Positions 21,846 through 32,112 of a stretch of DNA of 64,000 nt are shown one piece after another. Below the pieces are notes generated by a model. It worked only from the letters and a program-made list of their open reading frames with translations. It was not told the origin of the DNA and ran no database searches. Each line of letters begins with the position of its first letter. Within the stretch, counting starts at the first letter, position 1. The translations under genes and the position numbers were made by a program. Origin of the DNA: Tetranychus cinnabarinus (taxonomy: Eukaryota > Arthropoda > Arachnida > Trombidiformes > Tetranychidae); the NCBI GenBank assembly GCA_022266195.1, contig WHVY01000002.1:2247001-2311000 (forward strand). Direction: 5' to 3'.

Positions 21846-23370
21846 ATGACGGTTTGGGACTTCGCAACCCCAGACTCTGCTCTACCTTGCTTCAAGTATT
21901 TCATTTTTGGATTTAATTTTGTGACTTGGGTATGTTTACCAAAAAACCTTATTTATTGTAATTTAAACTAATTTTCATGATGACCTGTCTTTCAGTGCCT
22001 TGGAGCAACTTTATTAACCGTTGGAATAATAATCAGGACCGATGATACTTTATATGAATACACCAAGGCACTTGAGATCCAACGGTACTACATTTCAACT
22101 TACATTTGTATGGCAATTGGTGCTTTAATCATTATTATTTCTTTCATTGGTTGTCTCGGTGCTGCCGTTGAGAGTCCATGTCTTCTAGCCTTCGTAAGTT
22201 CCCATTTAAACAATTTATAAACCATTAGTTTGATTATTATTGAATAATAAATGAATCCAACCTATTTTATTCAATCTATGTTTAGTATGTTTTTATTACT
22301 GGTATCTGTATGGCTTTGGAAGTTACATGTTGTGTCTTGGTCTGGAAAACTGCTGGTGGTGAAGCTGTAAGTTCATACTCTAAATTGTCTAAATTCATTC
22401 TTTAATTTCTGGATAAACTCTGATCATTTTTATGATCACAATATTGTTTATTGAACAAAAAGTATGTTTCTCAAACATTGAAATCAAGAGCAAACAAAGA
22501 TTATCCTGACGATAACTAACGTAAGTTGAGATTGCAAATCTATAACACAAGACATTAATTGCAAACAAAAATTAGGCTATCTAAGGTTAGAAATGAAATA
22601 ATTTTCTAATAACATGAGTAAGGCTTGTTCGGAATATAATCTTGAAATATTTGCTTGTCTGCTGTTTTATCCGAGGGCTGTTGACAATTTATCCAGAAAT
22701 TTAATGATTCATTTCGAGATCTGTTACGAATACAATTTATTGCTAACAAAAATGAAATTTAATTTTGTTCCCCAGCTCCAAGCGGAATTGACCGAGCAAA
22801 TGCTGAATCACATACGAATGTTCAATACAAATTTGGATTCTAAAAGATTCATGAATTTGATTCAGTACAGAGTAAGTGTTTAAGCTTGTCCAAAATTTAT
22901 CAAACATATTTCTATAACATCTTTTTCATCAAACCTGATTCAGCTTGTATGTTGTGGAGCTCGCGACCGTTTGGATTATGAAAACTATGGCCTGGATGAT
23001 CCGGCTTCGTGTTCATCGGAAAGAACCAATAACATCAATATCAGGGTAAATGTAAAAGTCAATTATCCAAAATGTAGACCCAAAATTTGATTGAATTGAT
23101 GTTATGAAACTCAATTCAAGCTTTGAATGCTATGTTCAGATTTACTTGGTCTACACAATTTTTTATCACAAATCAATTATGAACTCATATAATTTACATG
23201 CTGAATATTGTTTCCAGAGTTGTGGTGAAAACCTTCGTCGTTATCTTGAAAAGCGTGGTGGTGCGATTGGTGGTATTTCGGTGGGTTTATTGCTATTACA
23301 CATTTTCTCTCTTGGTTTCAATGCTTGCTTATTTTGGGGACTTCATCAGCTATCACGGTATCGCTATTAG
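21846..23370 (+). CDS. Tetraspanin, 237 aa
   Basis: Six exons: 21846-21929, 21996-22193, 22286-22366, 22776-22871, 22944-23045 and 23218-23370. All junctions are phase 0, giving 237 aa. Layout: a short N-terminus, TM1 (about 17-38), TM2 (about 60-80, AIGALIIIISFIGCLGAA), TM3 (about 94-114), then a large extracellular loop with the tetraspanin signature VCCGARD plus two further single Cys (ASCSS and SCGE), and TM4 (ISVGLLLLHIFSLGFNACLF). That is the four-Cys loop type, with two disulphides. Known: tetraspanins organise membrane microdomains with integrins, proteases and signalling receptors. The C-terminal tail is very short. Which member it is cannot be told. It ends in convergent orientation 404 bp from protease 1. 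Confidence 0.92.
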
Positions 23371-23773
23371 ATCAACATTGGCCAACATTTTTTTTCATAA
23401 GCTATTGTAACCCCTCTTCAGCCTTTCATAAACATTTACTGCTAAGATATGGAAGCTGATCATAACAATTTCATTCCTTTTCAAGTTATTTCACGTAAAG
23501 ACCTTTTTTTATCATACATTCACCTTGACTTTAATAGTTAACCAGTTTTCAAACAGTTGGAAATCGATGATTATTTCAACCAACTTGACAATTATGCTCT
23601 TTAACCTTACCAATATGCGTATATAATGAATAAATTAACAGTAAATGTACATTTTTTACTCTAATGGCTTCTTTATTCATTTCTTAAAACTACAGATTTG
23701 TTTCAATTTATAGCAATGTGTTAAAATTTCATAGATACCAATAATAGATAAGATCACATTCGAGCTTCAAGTA
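23371..23773. other. Convergent 3' region, tetraspanin (+) and protease 1 (-)
   Basis: AATAAA at 23629-23634 suits the tetraspanin. Its reverse complement TTTATT at 23672-23677 suits protease 1. The part from about 23600 is repeated at about 25690-25760 downstream of protease 2. Confidence 0.6.
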
Positions 23774-25341
23774 TCAAGGCATTTGCTCGAGTTCCTTAAT
23801 TCTATCGTTGATCCAAGATAGTTTACTTGCAACAGTGGCGTATACTGCATTACCTTTACCTTGTCCACAAATCGGACCAAGTATTGTTGCTTCTGTAGCT
23901 TGGCTAGCTATTCCGTAAAGATACCATTGATTATCAACTTGACAAACTAATGGTCCACCAGAGTCACCACTACAAACTCCTGTGCCTCCTCCTCCAGCTC
24001 TTACACAAACTTGACCATTTCCTTCTAAATCGACCGAATCAGGATCAGCACATTCTTTCAAATCTACTATTTCCACTCGAAGTTGCTTCAGAATTCCACT
24101 ATTTCCAGTTCCATGAGTATCTCCCCAACCGGTAACGTAACATTTAGTCCCAGTCTTCAGTGGTTTTAACGAATCGGCTAAACAAACAGGATTTACTCCA
24201 TCCGATATGCTGATTGGAACTTTTAGTTTTATCAGCGAAATATCGTTGATAAAATCAAATGCTGGAGGTGTAGCATTGTAAGTTACTATGGAATCAACCA
24301 AACGAATTTGTTCGAAGTTATCCTTCTTGAATGAATTATGATTGCCCAGTACCACTCTCACTAACTCAGGTTTAGGATATCTGAAAGAAAGTATTTAAAG
24401 AACATATGAATAAAAATATTTAAAATGGAAAAGCTCATGAAAATTAAATAATTACGCAGCAATGCAATGACCAGCAGTCAACACGTATTGTGGATGAATC
24501 AAAGCACCGCCACAAAAATGTCCTGATGGCCACATAATTGATAGTTGTAAATCTGCTTGCCATGGCCAGCTTCCTGGAATAACTGGATCACCTCCAAGGA
24601 TTCTGAAAGTGTATCCACTTGTATCAGGATTTATCTTTGTATTTCCACAGGTATACTCGGCAGTTGGTTTTTTGGGACATTTTAACTCATCTGATCTATC
24701 ATCACAATCAAATTTACCATTGCAGATGGATGAAAGAGGAAAACAGTTTCCAAGATTACATTGAATTTCATTTGGTTTGCATAAGTTAATCTTTTTCTGA
24801 GTTGACCATGAAATATGGAAACCTCGGCCTGAGAAAATATAGTCACTTTTAAACTCGATTGAAAGTAGAGGATAGTTTGCAACTAAGAAATCGTTAGGTT
24901 TCTCTGTGCCACATATTCGTCTGTATAGAAAGCTCTCGCTAATGTTTGATAGCACATTAAAAGTCAAGCTATCACCGTCACAGTTGCTCGTCTCATCCAA
25001 GTCCAGGTCTTCAATCTTGATTCTTAAATACTAAAAGTAAAATTTAACAGAGTTAATTCAAACTTGAACAAAAAAATCTAAAGCTTCAAATTTCAATAGC
25101 AGTCAACATCATTAAAAGCAGAAGTCAAACTTACTTCATTCTTAGGGACGAGAATATTCCATTTACAATCAAGATCTTCTGGGTATGATGAGTTGGAGAG
25201 ATAACCAGGACTGTAGATATTTCCAGTGGGCTCTGTAAATATGTAGGAAGCTTTTTTATTACATATTGCATCTGGAGCTGGTGAACAATTAGATAAATAC
25301 GAATTAAACAAAATCACCGCTACAAAAATGTGGATGTTCAT
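23774..25341 (-). CDS. Secreted CUB-LDLa-trypsin-like serine protease 1, 462 aa
   Basis: Exons at 25341-25135, 25030-24456 and 24380-23774 give 462 aa. There is a signal peptide (MNIHIFVAVILFNSYLSNC), then a CUB-like domain (about 26-150; GNIYSPGYLSNSSYPEDLDC), an LDL-receptor class A module (about 155-195; CNLGNCFPLSSICNGKFDCD), a linker and a protease domain. The likely activation cleavage is FR/ILGGD. The triad is His257 (LTAGHC), Asp307 (NDISLIKL) and Ser401 (GDSGGP), all present. The residue at the trypsin Asp189 position is Gly (TGVCSGDSGGP), so trypsin-like Arg/Lys specificity is unlikely; elastase- or collagenase-like cleavage is possible. Known: arthropod proteases with such modules act in haemolymph, cuticle or gut. 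The exact role is unknown. Almost the same gene lies next to it at 25.8-27.4 kb. Confidence 0.93.
24132..24505 (-). repeat. 374-bp tract identical to 26208-26581 (protease 1 side)
   Basis: By eye this tract, which covers part of exon 3, the whole 75-bp intron (24381-24455) and the end of exon 2, is base-for-base the same as 26208-26581. The flanking exon parts differ at scattered sites, and the region around 24052 has a 12-bp length difference. Intron identity points to gene conversion or a very recent exchange, not selection on the protein. Confidence 0.85.
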
Positions 25342-25837
25342 TGTGAATACAGTTGAAAGAAGAATAGAATAGTATCTAAAGCGATGTTCGAGTCAAACTT
25401 ATATCCAATGGCGAATGATTTTAATCGCTCCTGAATTATTTTATTGTTGTTAATTTCAGCGTTCACCATTAAAAAAAATTTCATTATTTTCCAGGAAAAA
25501 AACCAACGAAAAGATTGTATCAAAAATGGTTACAAAGAGTGCATTTGCTTTTTGTTATTTTAGATCCGATATCAATGTCAAAAAGATAGATTTCTTGTGA
25601 AACAATTACAAAATTAGACCCAAAATTTGAAAGAATTGATGTTTTATAAAATTCATCCGAATAGATAACCATTCTCTCTAAGTTCAACAATATGCGAATA
25701 TAATGAATTTTTCAGTAAATGTCCATTTTTAATATAATGACTTCTTTATTCATTTCTTACAACTACATATTTTTTTCAATTGATGGCAACATTTTGGCAT
25801 TTAAACAATTGCCAATAATAGATAAGAGTTTTAAGCA
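25342..25837. other. Upstream of protease 1 and 3' flank of protease 2
   Basis: No coding exon. 25611-25650 (AGACCCAAAATTTGAAAGAATTG etc. in shorter words) resembles 23073-23108 inside the last tetraspanin intron, and 25690-25760 resembles 23612-23690. The duplicated unit therefore extends beyond the protease gene itself into sequence of the tetraspanin. A TTTATT at 25745-25750 is a likely poly(A) signal for protease 2. Confidence 0.6.
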
Positions 25838-27395
25838 TCAAGGCATTTGATCAAGTTGTTTCATGACATCCCTGATCCAAGATAGTTTACTTGCAACAGT
25901 GGCGTATACTGCATTACCTTTACCCTCGCCACAAATCGGACCAAGTATTGTTCCCCGTGTAACTTTGCTGGCTACGCCGTAAAGATACCATTGTTTATCA
26001 ACTTGACAAACTAATGGCCCACCAGAGTCACCACTACAAACTCCTGTGCCTCCTCCTCCAGCTCTTACACAAACTTGACCTTTTCCTTCTAAATCGACTT
26101 CACCAGCTTCATTTATGGCATCAGCACATTCTTTCAAATTTACTATTTCGACTGGAAGTTGCTTAAGAATTCCACTATTTCCAGTTCCATGAGTTGAGCC
26201 CCAACCAGTAACGTAACATTTAGTCCCAGTCTTCAGTGGTTTTAACGAATCGGCTAAACAAACAGGATTTACTCCATCCGATATGCTGATTGGAACTTTT
26301 AGTTTTATCAGCGAAATATCGTTGATAAAATCAAATGCTGGAGGTGTAGCATTGTAAGTTACTATGGAATCAACCAAACGAATTTGTTCGAAGTTATCCT
26401 TCTTGAATGAATTATGATTGCCCAGTACCACTCTCACTAACTCAGGTTTAGGATATCTGAAAGAAAGTATTTAAAGAACATATGAATAAAAATATTTAAA
26501 ATGGAAAAGCTCATGAAAATTAAATAATTACGCAGCAATGCAATGACCAGCAGTCAACACGTATTGTGGATGAATCAAAGCTCCCCCACAAAAATGTCCT
26601 GATGGCCACATAATTGATAGTTGTAAATCTGCTTGCCATGGCCAGCTTCCTGGAATAACTGGATCACCTCCAAGGATTCTGAAAGTGTATCCACTTGTAT
26701 CAGGATTAATCTTAGTATTTCCACAGGTATACTCGGCAGTTGGTTTTTTGGGACATTTTGACTCATCTGATCCATCAACACAATCAAATTTACCATTGCA
26801 GATAGTCGAAAGAGGTACACAGTTTCCAAGACTACACTGAAATTCATTTGGTTTGCATAAGTTAACTTTTTTCTGAGTTGACCATGAAATATGGAAACCT
26901 CGTCCTGAGAAAATATAGTCACTTATAAACTCGATTGAGAGTAGAGGAAAGCCTGAAATTAAGAAATCATGAGGTTTCTCTGTACCACATATTCGTTTGA
27001 CTGTAACCCTCTCATTGTTTGATAGCACATTAAAAGTCAAGCTATCACCTTCACAGCTAATCGCCTCGTCCAAATCCAGATCCACAATCTTGATTCTTAG
27101 ATACTAAAAGTCAAATGAATTTTTATAATTTGTAAAACTACAAATTTAAATAGCAGTCGATATCATAAAAAGCAGAAAACAAACTTACTTCACTCGTAGG
27201 GACGAGAATAGTCCATTTACAATCAAGATCTTCTGGGTATGATGAATTGGAGAGATAACCAGGACTGTAAATATTTCCTGTGGGCTCTGTAAATATGTAG
27301 GAAGCTTTTTTATTACATATTGCATCTGGAGCTGGTGAACAATTAGATAAATACGAATTAAACAAAATCAACGCCGCAAAAATGTGGATTTTCAT
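25838..27395 (-). CDS. Secreted CUB-LDLa-trypsin-like serine protease 2, 465 aa
   Basis: Exons at 27395-27189, 27103-26532 and 26456-25838 give 465 aa with the same domain order as protease 1. Signal peptide MKIHIFAALILFNSYLSNC, CUB-like domain, LDLa module (FQCSLGNCVPLSTICNGKFD, then CVDGSDESKCP) and protease domain. His256 (LTAGHC), Asp306 (NDIS) and the Ser of GDSGGP are present, and Gly again stands at the 189 position. Differences from copy 1: four extra residues at ADAINEAGEVDLEG, a better LDLa acidic motif (DGSDESKC instead of DRSDELKC), and changed residues near the substrate pocket (ASKVTRGTILG against ASQATEATILG). The pair probably shares a role but may differ in substrate preference and calcium binding by the LDLa module. 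Confidence 0.93.
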
Positions 27396-28919
27396 TGTGA
27401 ATGTAGTTGAAAGAATAGCAACTAAAACGATGTTCGGGTTGCATATATATCTAATGGAAGGTGATTATAATTGCTCCCTGAATTTCGCTCATGAGATTGT
27501 GTATGAAATCCGTAACTTACATTGCAAAAGATTGATAACATTGTTATTCTCCTTCTTAACAAGGGAAAAATCGCTAAAATGTTCTGTTAACTTATAATCC
27601 AGTCATCATATGATAAAACAATAGTTCTCAGTTAGTCAGGTCACTATATCAAAGTTTCAAGTGAGCTTACATCATTATTGCCACAAATAATCCATCTAGT
27701 AAATGCCAACATTCACCATGTAAGAAAAAACTTCATTATTTTTGAGGCAAAAAACAAAAAGATTGTATCAAAAAATGGTTACAAAGAGTACATTTGCTTT
27801 TGTTAAAGATGAGATATCAATGTCAAAAAGATAGCATCTCTCTTCTTGAAGAAACAATAAGAGATCAATACAAGAAAAGCGTTAAAATTGAGTCAGTGGA
27901 TCAAGTTATCAGTTAAGATTACTTTGCTCTTGAAGATTAAATGATCAAAATAAACTCTTTAGGTTAGTTTTGGGGACCATATTTTGGGTATTTCAGGCTT
28001 TTGCTTCTGATATTTTTTCAGTCTTATCGTCAGTTTCGGACTATTTTTTATTGATATTAAATAGTTGATGTTTGGTTTTATCAAAATATCTAAACTGAAA
28101 AATTGAGGCATTTATTTAATTTTAAACCAGTAAAATCAATAAGGCGCCATCTCGAATGTTGCGAGATAATTATGATTTTAAATGTTGGCTGTGAATTGAA
28201 AGTTAAAAATTAGATGATGGCAGCGATTATTTTTTGGACAATTTCTGGCCGCAGCTTATCTCAATCTGACAGTAATGAGATGGAATAATTATTGCCAAGA
28301 TAATTAAAATGTCTTCTGCTTATTAAAATTAGTTTTTTGTTATTAATTAGGATTATTTCAGGAAATAAAAAATTTTACCGGCTAGCCAGCCGAAACAGCG
28401 AAATTTAAATTAGTCAGCTGAGTCATTGCGAGCTGCTAATTTTTTTCATAGTCAGTCAGACGTTGGTTTTTCGACTGACCTCGGTATCACAAATTATTAT
28501 CTTTCAATTGCATCTTCTAATTATCTTCACATATAGCCTAAAGTTGATTGTTGCTGTGTGCAGTTAGCCAATTGGGTTGCTTCAAAACCGTGATTAAACA
28601 GTTATCTTAAAGAAGTCAGTTTGTCTTGTGAGACTGATTCAAATCCTTTCTTGTGTTTGTATGTATTAGTGTCCTGCTATTTATAATATAAGTTTACTTC
28701 AAGTTCTTTGTTCTAGTGATTAAATTTGGTAAATCGTTTTATTACAAGGTAATTATTGATCTTCAATGTTAAATTAAACTTGCCAAATACCGACAGTAAT
28801 GTAATCTAATGAAATTTAATCTAATGTCTAATGTAACCGCTTATGTGTCTATAACCGCTCGTTTGCTTTTCAACTCGTCTGACTCATTGAATTTTTCTGT
28901 TTTTTATAATTTATTTCAG
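27396..28919. other. Divergent upstream region of protease 2 (-) and HP1 (+)
   Basis: 1.5 kb with no coding exon recognised. A donor-like GGTAATTATTG at 28749 and the acceptor TTTATTTCAG ending at 28919 suggest a 5'-UTR intron of HP1. The stretch at 27720-27850 repeats words found at 25470-25590 upstream of protease 1 (AAAAAGATTGTATCAAAAA, GGTTACAAAGAGT), so it belongs to the protease duplication. Confidence 0.55.
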
Positions 28920-29759
28920 ATGACCAAGAAAAAGCGAGGAAATTCTGGCAAGAAAGGCCGCAAACCTAAAGAAGTTGAAGAATATATTGTTGAGGAAATC
29001 GTTGACCGGCGACTTAATGAAGAAGGAGTTGTTGAATATAAAGTTAGGTGGAAAGGTTACTCTTCCGAGGACGATACTTGGGAACCTGCTGAAAATTGTC
29101 AGTGCCATGAATTGATTGAAGAGTTTGAGAAGAATCGTTCTCGTATTGATGAGGATGATGGCCAAGAAACTACTGATGTAGATGATGAGAATGAAAATGA
29201 CAACAGAAAACGTAGCCGTTTGGCACCAGATGAGGATAAAACTACCAAATCTACTTCACGTAGAAATGGACGTTCTACTGCGGCCCGTAACTACAAAGAT
29301 GATACTTCTGAGGATGAAGAAAAGGATGTTGCCAAGGATTCTTCAATGGAATTGGATAGATCTATAGCTAACAAAGATATTACAGTTGACGATTCAGATG
29401 ATAGTCTGGATTTTTCAAGTAAATATTTTAATAAGGAAAATGATGCCTCCAAAATTCAACCCGAGTTCGAGATAGAAGAAGATGATGAAGATGATAGGAA
29501 GCTCAAGAAAAAAGATTCTCCCAGTGATATGTTTGACGAAATAATGCGCAAAACTAATTCTTCAAATTCAACATCTAATAAAAACGAGTTGATCGCTGAA
29601 AAAATACTATCAGCCGGTATCCTGAAAGATGGCGCAATTCATTTCATTGTCAAGTTGGAAGGTGTAACTGAACCGCAAAAATATGTTGCTGAAGATGCTT
29701 ACAGACTTTTCCCTCAGCAAGTTATTTCTTACTATCAGAGTAGAGTTCGATGGAGGTAA
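28920..29759 (+). CDS. Heterochromatin protein 1 homologue (chromo + chromoshadow), 279 aa
   Basis: This is one coding exon from ATG 28920, chosen because it directly follows a splice acceptor (TTATTTCAG); the frame is open further up but that part reads as AT-rich noise. Chromodomain at about 21-72: EYIVEEIVDRRL, VRWKGYSSEDDTWEPAENC. The methyl-lysine cage residues line up as Tyr22, Trp44 and Tyr47. A long acidic, Ser-rich hinge (about 80-215) with basic RKRSR and SRRNGRS patches follows. The chromoshadow domain is at about 222-278: LIAEKILSAGIL, VISYYQSRVRW. Known: HP1 binds histone H3 methylated at Lys9 and dimerises through the chromoshadow domain to hold silent chromatin. The hinge is longer than in Drosophila HP1a. 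An AATAAA at 29955-29960 is the likely poly(A) signal. Confidence 0.95.
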   Translation: MTKKKRGNSGKKGRKPKEVEEYIVEEIVDRRLNEEGVVEYKVRWKGYSSEDDTWEPAENCQCHELIEEFEKNRSRIDEDDGQETTDVDDENENDNRKRSRLAPDEDKTTKSTSRRNGRSTAARNYKDDTSEDEEKDVAKDSSMELDRSIANKDITVDDSDDSLDFSSKYFNKENDASKIQPEFEIEEDDEDDRKLKKKDSPSDMFDEIMRKTNSSNSTSNKNELIAEKILSAGILKDGAIHFIVKLEGVTEPQKYVAEDAYRLFPQQVISYYQSRVRWR

Positions 29760-30371
29760 ATAAATACTTGACCCAGGTACAATGATCTTTTCAAATTTTC
29801 ACTTTATTTTCAGTTTTCCAATTGCAACTGTCACTTGTTTGCAAAATTTATAGTTTTAATCATTCTTTTAAGCAAATGCTTACTTCAACATATTTTCTTC
29901 TGACTTTGCTAACTCACAGCATTTTCACAACAATTTTCAGTATTTGTACCGCTAAATAAAGAGTTATCTTCAAGAATTCGTTAATATTCTATGTATTATT
30001 TATGAGGCCAGATCAAAAGGCTCTTACGCGTAAGATGTAACATTGGAAAGGGATATGTAAAGAATCATCTTACTTAAATGTTGATTAAACAATTGATTAC
30101 AATAAAATGGACACGCTTTCTTTATAAATATGAGATGACCATTTCAATCTTTAATTGTTTGGCAAACACTCAGATAAGATAATTATTTCACTCACCTCCT
30201 CCAAATATTACTTATAGAGAATGCACGAAAGATGAAGCTTAAGAAATTCTGATTACGCGAACATATTTAATGGATTGACTTAAATTAAACACAAGATTGA
30301 TTAAAGTTTCATGCATTTAATCAGCTACGGTTCGTTTCAAAATATCAAAATACTAATAATATGCTAGAACA
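29760..30371. other. Convergent 3' region, HP1 (+) and TOM22 (-)
   Basis: AATAAA at 29955-29960 fits HP1. No coding exon was seen. Confidence 0.55.
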
Positions 30372-30815
30372 TCACCCACGGGGTCCAAGTAATAACTGTA
30401 AAAATGAAAAGATTGGAAAGTCGGGTTATAGCTATGATAATATTGATGATGTTTTAGACACTTTACCTGTCTTTGTAGTTCTTTTTCAATGGTAGATCTT
30501 TCTATTTCTACCCAAATTGGTCCAAACAGCACAATGCTTGATGTAAATGTAACCCAAACTGAATTACGACTAAATTGATATCCAGCTTTAACTGCTCTAA
30601 TTGTACCATCAACGACAGAATAAGATGCATTCCGTACACAATCGGGAAACATTTCGGTCAAACCATAAAGTCTTTCCAAGACAGTTTCATCAATGTCCTA
30701 AAAGTGAAAGGAAAATTTATTAGTAAAACAAGGTTGAGTTTATCCAGACATGGTAAATATCGATTATACAAACACAGGTCATTATTCTTACATCGTCTTC
30801 GATTGCACTCATCAT
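30372..30815 (-). CDS. TOM22: Mitochondrial import receptor subunit TOM22, 89 aa
   Basis: Three exons on the minus strand: 30815-30792 (24 bp, MMSAIEDD), 30698-30477 and 30395-30372 (24 bp, ending LLLGPRG). All junctions are phase 0, giving 89 aa. Landmarks: DIDETVLERLYGLTEMFPD at about 9-27 matches the conserved core before the anchor; a single membrane segment at about 48-68 (VWVTFTSSIVLFGPIWV); and the end RQLLLGPRG matches RQILLGP of human TOM22. Known: TOM22 is a tail-anchored receptor and organiser of the outer-membrane TOM complex. The acidic N-terminal receptor part is much shorter than in vertebrates (142 aa). The two 24-bp coding exons would be missed by most gene finders. Confidence 0.92.
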
Positions 30816-30950
30816 TGATAATAATATATTAGTGGTGTTTCCACAACAAGAGAAAAGCCAATTTATAAATTACAATAATCAAAAAAAACAAGGCGAGAAT
30901 GTTTAAATAGAAATGTTTCGCAAAGTCAAAAATTTTGACTCAACATGGTT

Positions 30951-30978
30951 AATCGATATTCATCGATACATCGAATAG
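30951..30978. promoter_or_regulatory. DRE-like motif cluster upstream of TOM22
   Basis: AATCGATATTCATCGATACA followed by TCGAATAG, about 140 bp upstream of the TOM22 start. It contains two ATCGATA words and resembles the cluster at 4218-4250 (both end ATCGAATA). Inferred DREF-type promoter element. Confidence 0.35.
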
Positions 30979-31026
30979 TCTTTTTATCGTAAGGCAAAAG
31001 ATATGATTTCCCCAGACCCGTAAGGG

Positions 31027-31063
31027 CAAAGAGTAAGTTGACCATGACCAAACTTACTCTTTG
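31027..31063. repeat. Perfect 13-bp inverted repeat (hairpin)
   Basis: CAAAGAGTAAGTT at 31027-31039 and AACTTACTCTTTG at 31051-31063 are exact reverse complements with an 11-bp loop. A second pair, CATGACC (31043-31049) and GGTCATG (31063-31069), overlaps it. It lies between TOM22 and the start of the gene-fragment patchwork. No gene assigned. Confidence 0.75.
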
Positions 31064-31139
31064 GTCATGCCTAGCTTTGTCACTAGTACATTTTGTTTTG
31101 GGTTCCTTCGTGCTAACCTTCTCTAATTTTCTGTGATTT

Positions 31140-31959
31140 GTGGTTTGTATTATGATTCCAGTTTGTGTTTTTTTCTGTTCATCTGAATATCCAAAATTGA
31201 TTCATATTGGAAGTGGACTCGTCTGTGAAACTAGCCTTGGATCAGCTTTGTCTCCTACTAATTTACGATCTTCAACGACTGAAAATATTGACTATTGTGG
31301 ACGATTCTTTATTCCAATAATTGATTCAAAGTGGAAGTTCGATTTACTCGGCTGGGAAACTAGCCTTGGATCAGATTTGTTTCCTACTAATCTAAGATCT
31401 TCAATGACTTAAAATATTGACTATGGTGGACGATTCTTTACTCCAACTTAAACGCCATTTCCTTTAAAGAAACTAGATCAAGTCCTAGGCGATCAAACAC
31501 GTTTGGCTCTTGCTGTAGTAATGTCAATAATGGAAATGATAATATTGGTGGTAATATTACCAATCATGGTAATAAAGAAAATTCAAGTAACCTGATGTGG
31601 AACAACTTTTGGCCACGGACTAATGTAGCAAGTGTGTCCTCATCGGAAGTAGTGACAACTGTGGTCGTGGCTTTCAGATTGGCCCTATCGTGAATGAACA
31701 AACCAAGTAAATACCAGTTCTACTCCAATTCCTATGGATAACATCTTTTAGCTTTCCCGGTGATAGTAAATTGTCGGACTTATGCGGAAGCTATGGAAGT
31801 CTTCTATCTGCAAGTTTGAATCGTAACTGTGACAATTTTGGACAAGTACCGCCGAGAAGTGGTATCCGTGCTATAAGAGCTCCTAATTCTAACAATAACT
31901 CGACCAATAATAGTAACAGCCTCAACTCCAATTCTTCCCGACTTTTTTCCGCTGGATAG
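31140..31959 (+). pseudogene. Eroded 5' part of the CPEB/orb-like gene
   Basis: Coding-looking, low-complexity sequence with shifting frames. There is a 129-bp direct repeat (31227 and 31356) with a stop in the second copy. Then comes an Asn/Gly/Ser-rich stretch readable as NVNNGNDNIGGNITNHGNK near 31530, and SNTFGSCCSNVNNGNDN before it. Next, LSDLCGSYGSLLSASLNR at 31771 leads through an Asn/Ser-rich part to an in-frame TAG at 31957-31959. The frame after that stop is the frame of the intact CPEB half. This is consistent with decay of the CPEB N-terminal region, whose known character is poorly conserved and rich in Ser, Asn and Gln. Unrecognised introns could rescue some of it, so pseudogene is a judgement. 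Confidence 0.5.
31227..31455 (+). repeat. Direct repeat, period 129 bp (43 codons)
   Basis: GAAACTAGCCTTGGATCAG starts at 31227 and again at 31356. Similarity continues through ATTGACTATTGTGGACGATT (31288) and its partner at about 31416. The period is a multiple of three and the first copy is open, so the repeat arose as coding sequence. The second copy has a TAA in the same frame at about 31410. Confidence 0.8.
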
Positions 31960-32112
31960 CCAACAACCTCATTTGAGTCTTCCTTTTCAAATAGACTAAA
32001 TAACTCTGGTAGCTCAGATCGTGATAGTCGCGAATCTCCAAATTCACCAATAAATTCGGATTCTGGTTTAGCGCTTGGATCTTTGGTTTCTGATGAATAT
32101 GTAACCCAGTTG

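Noticed and set aside
28809..28919. N-terminal extension of HP1 from an upstream ATG
   Set aside because: The extra 37 residues read as AT-rich noise, and a good splice acceptor ends exactly before the ATG at 28920.
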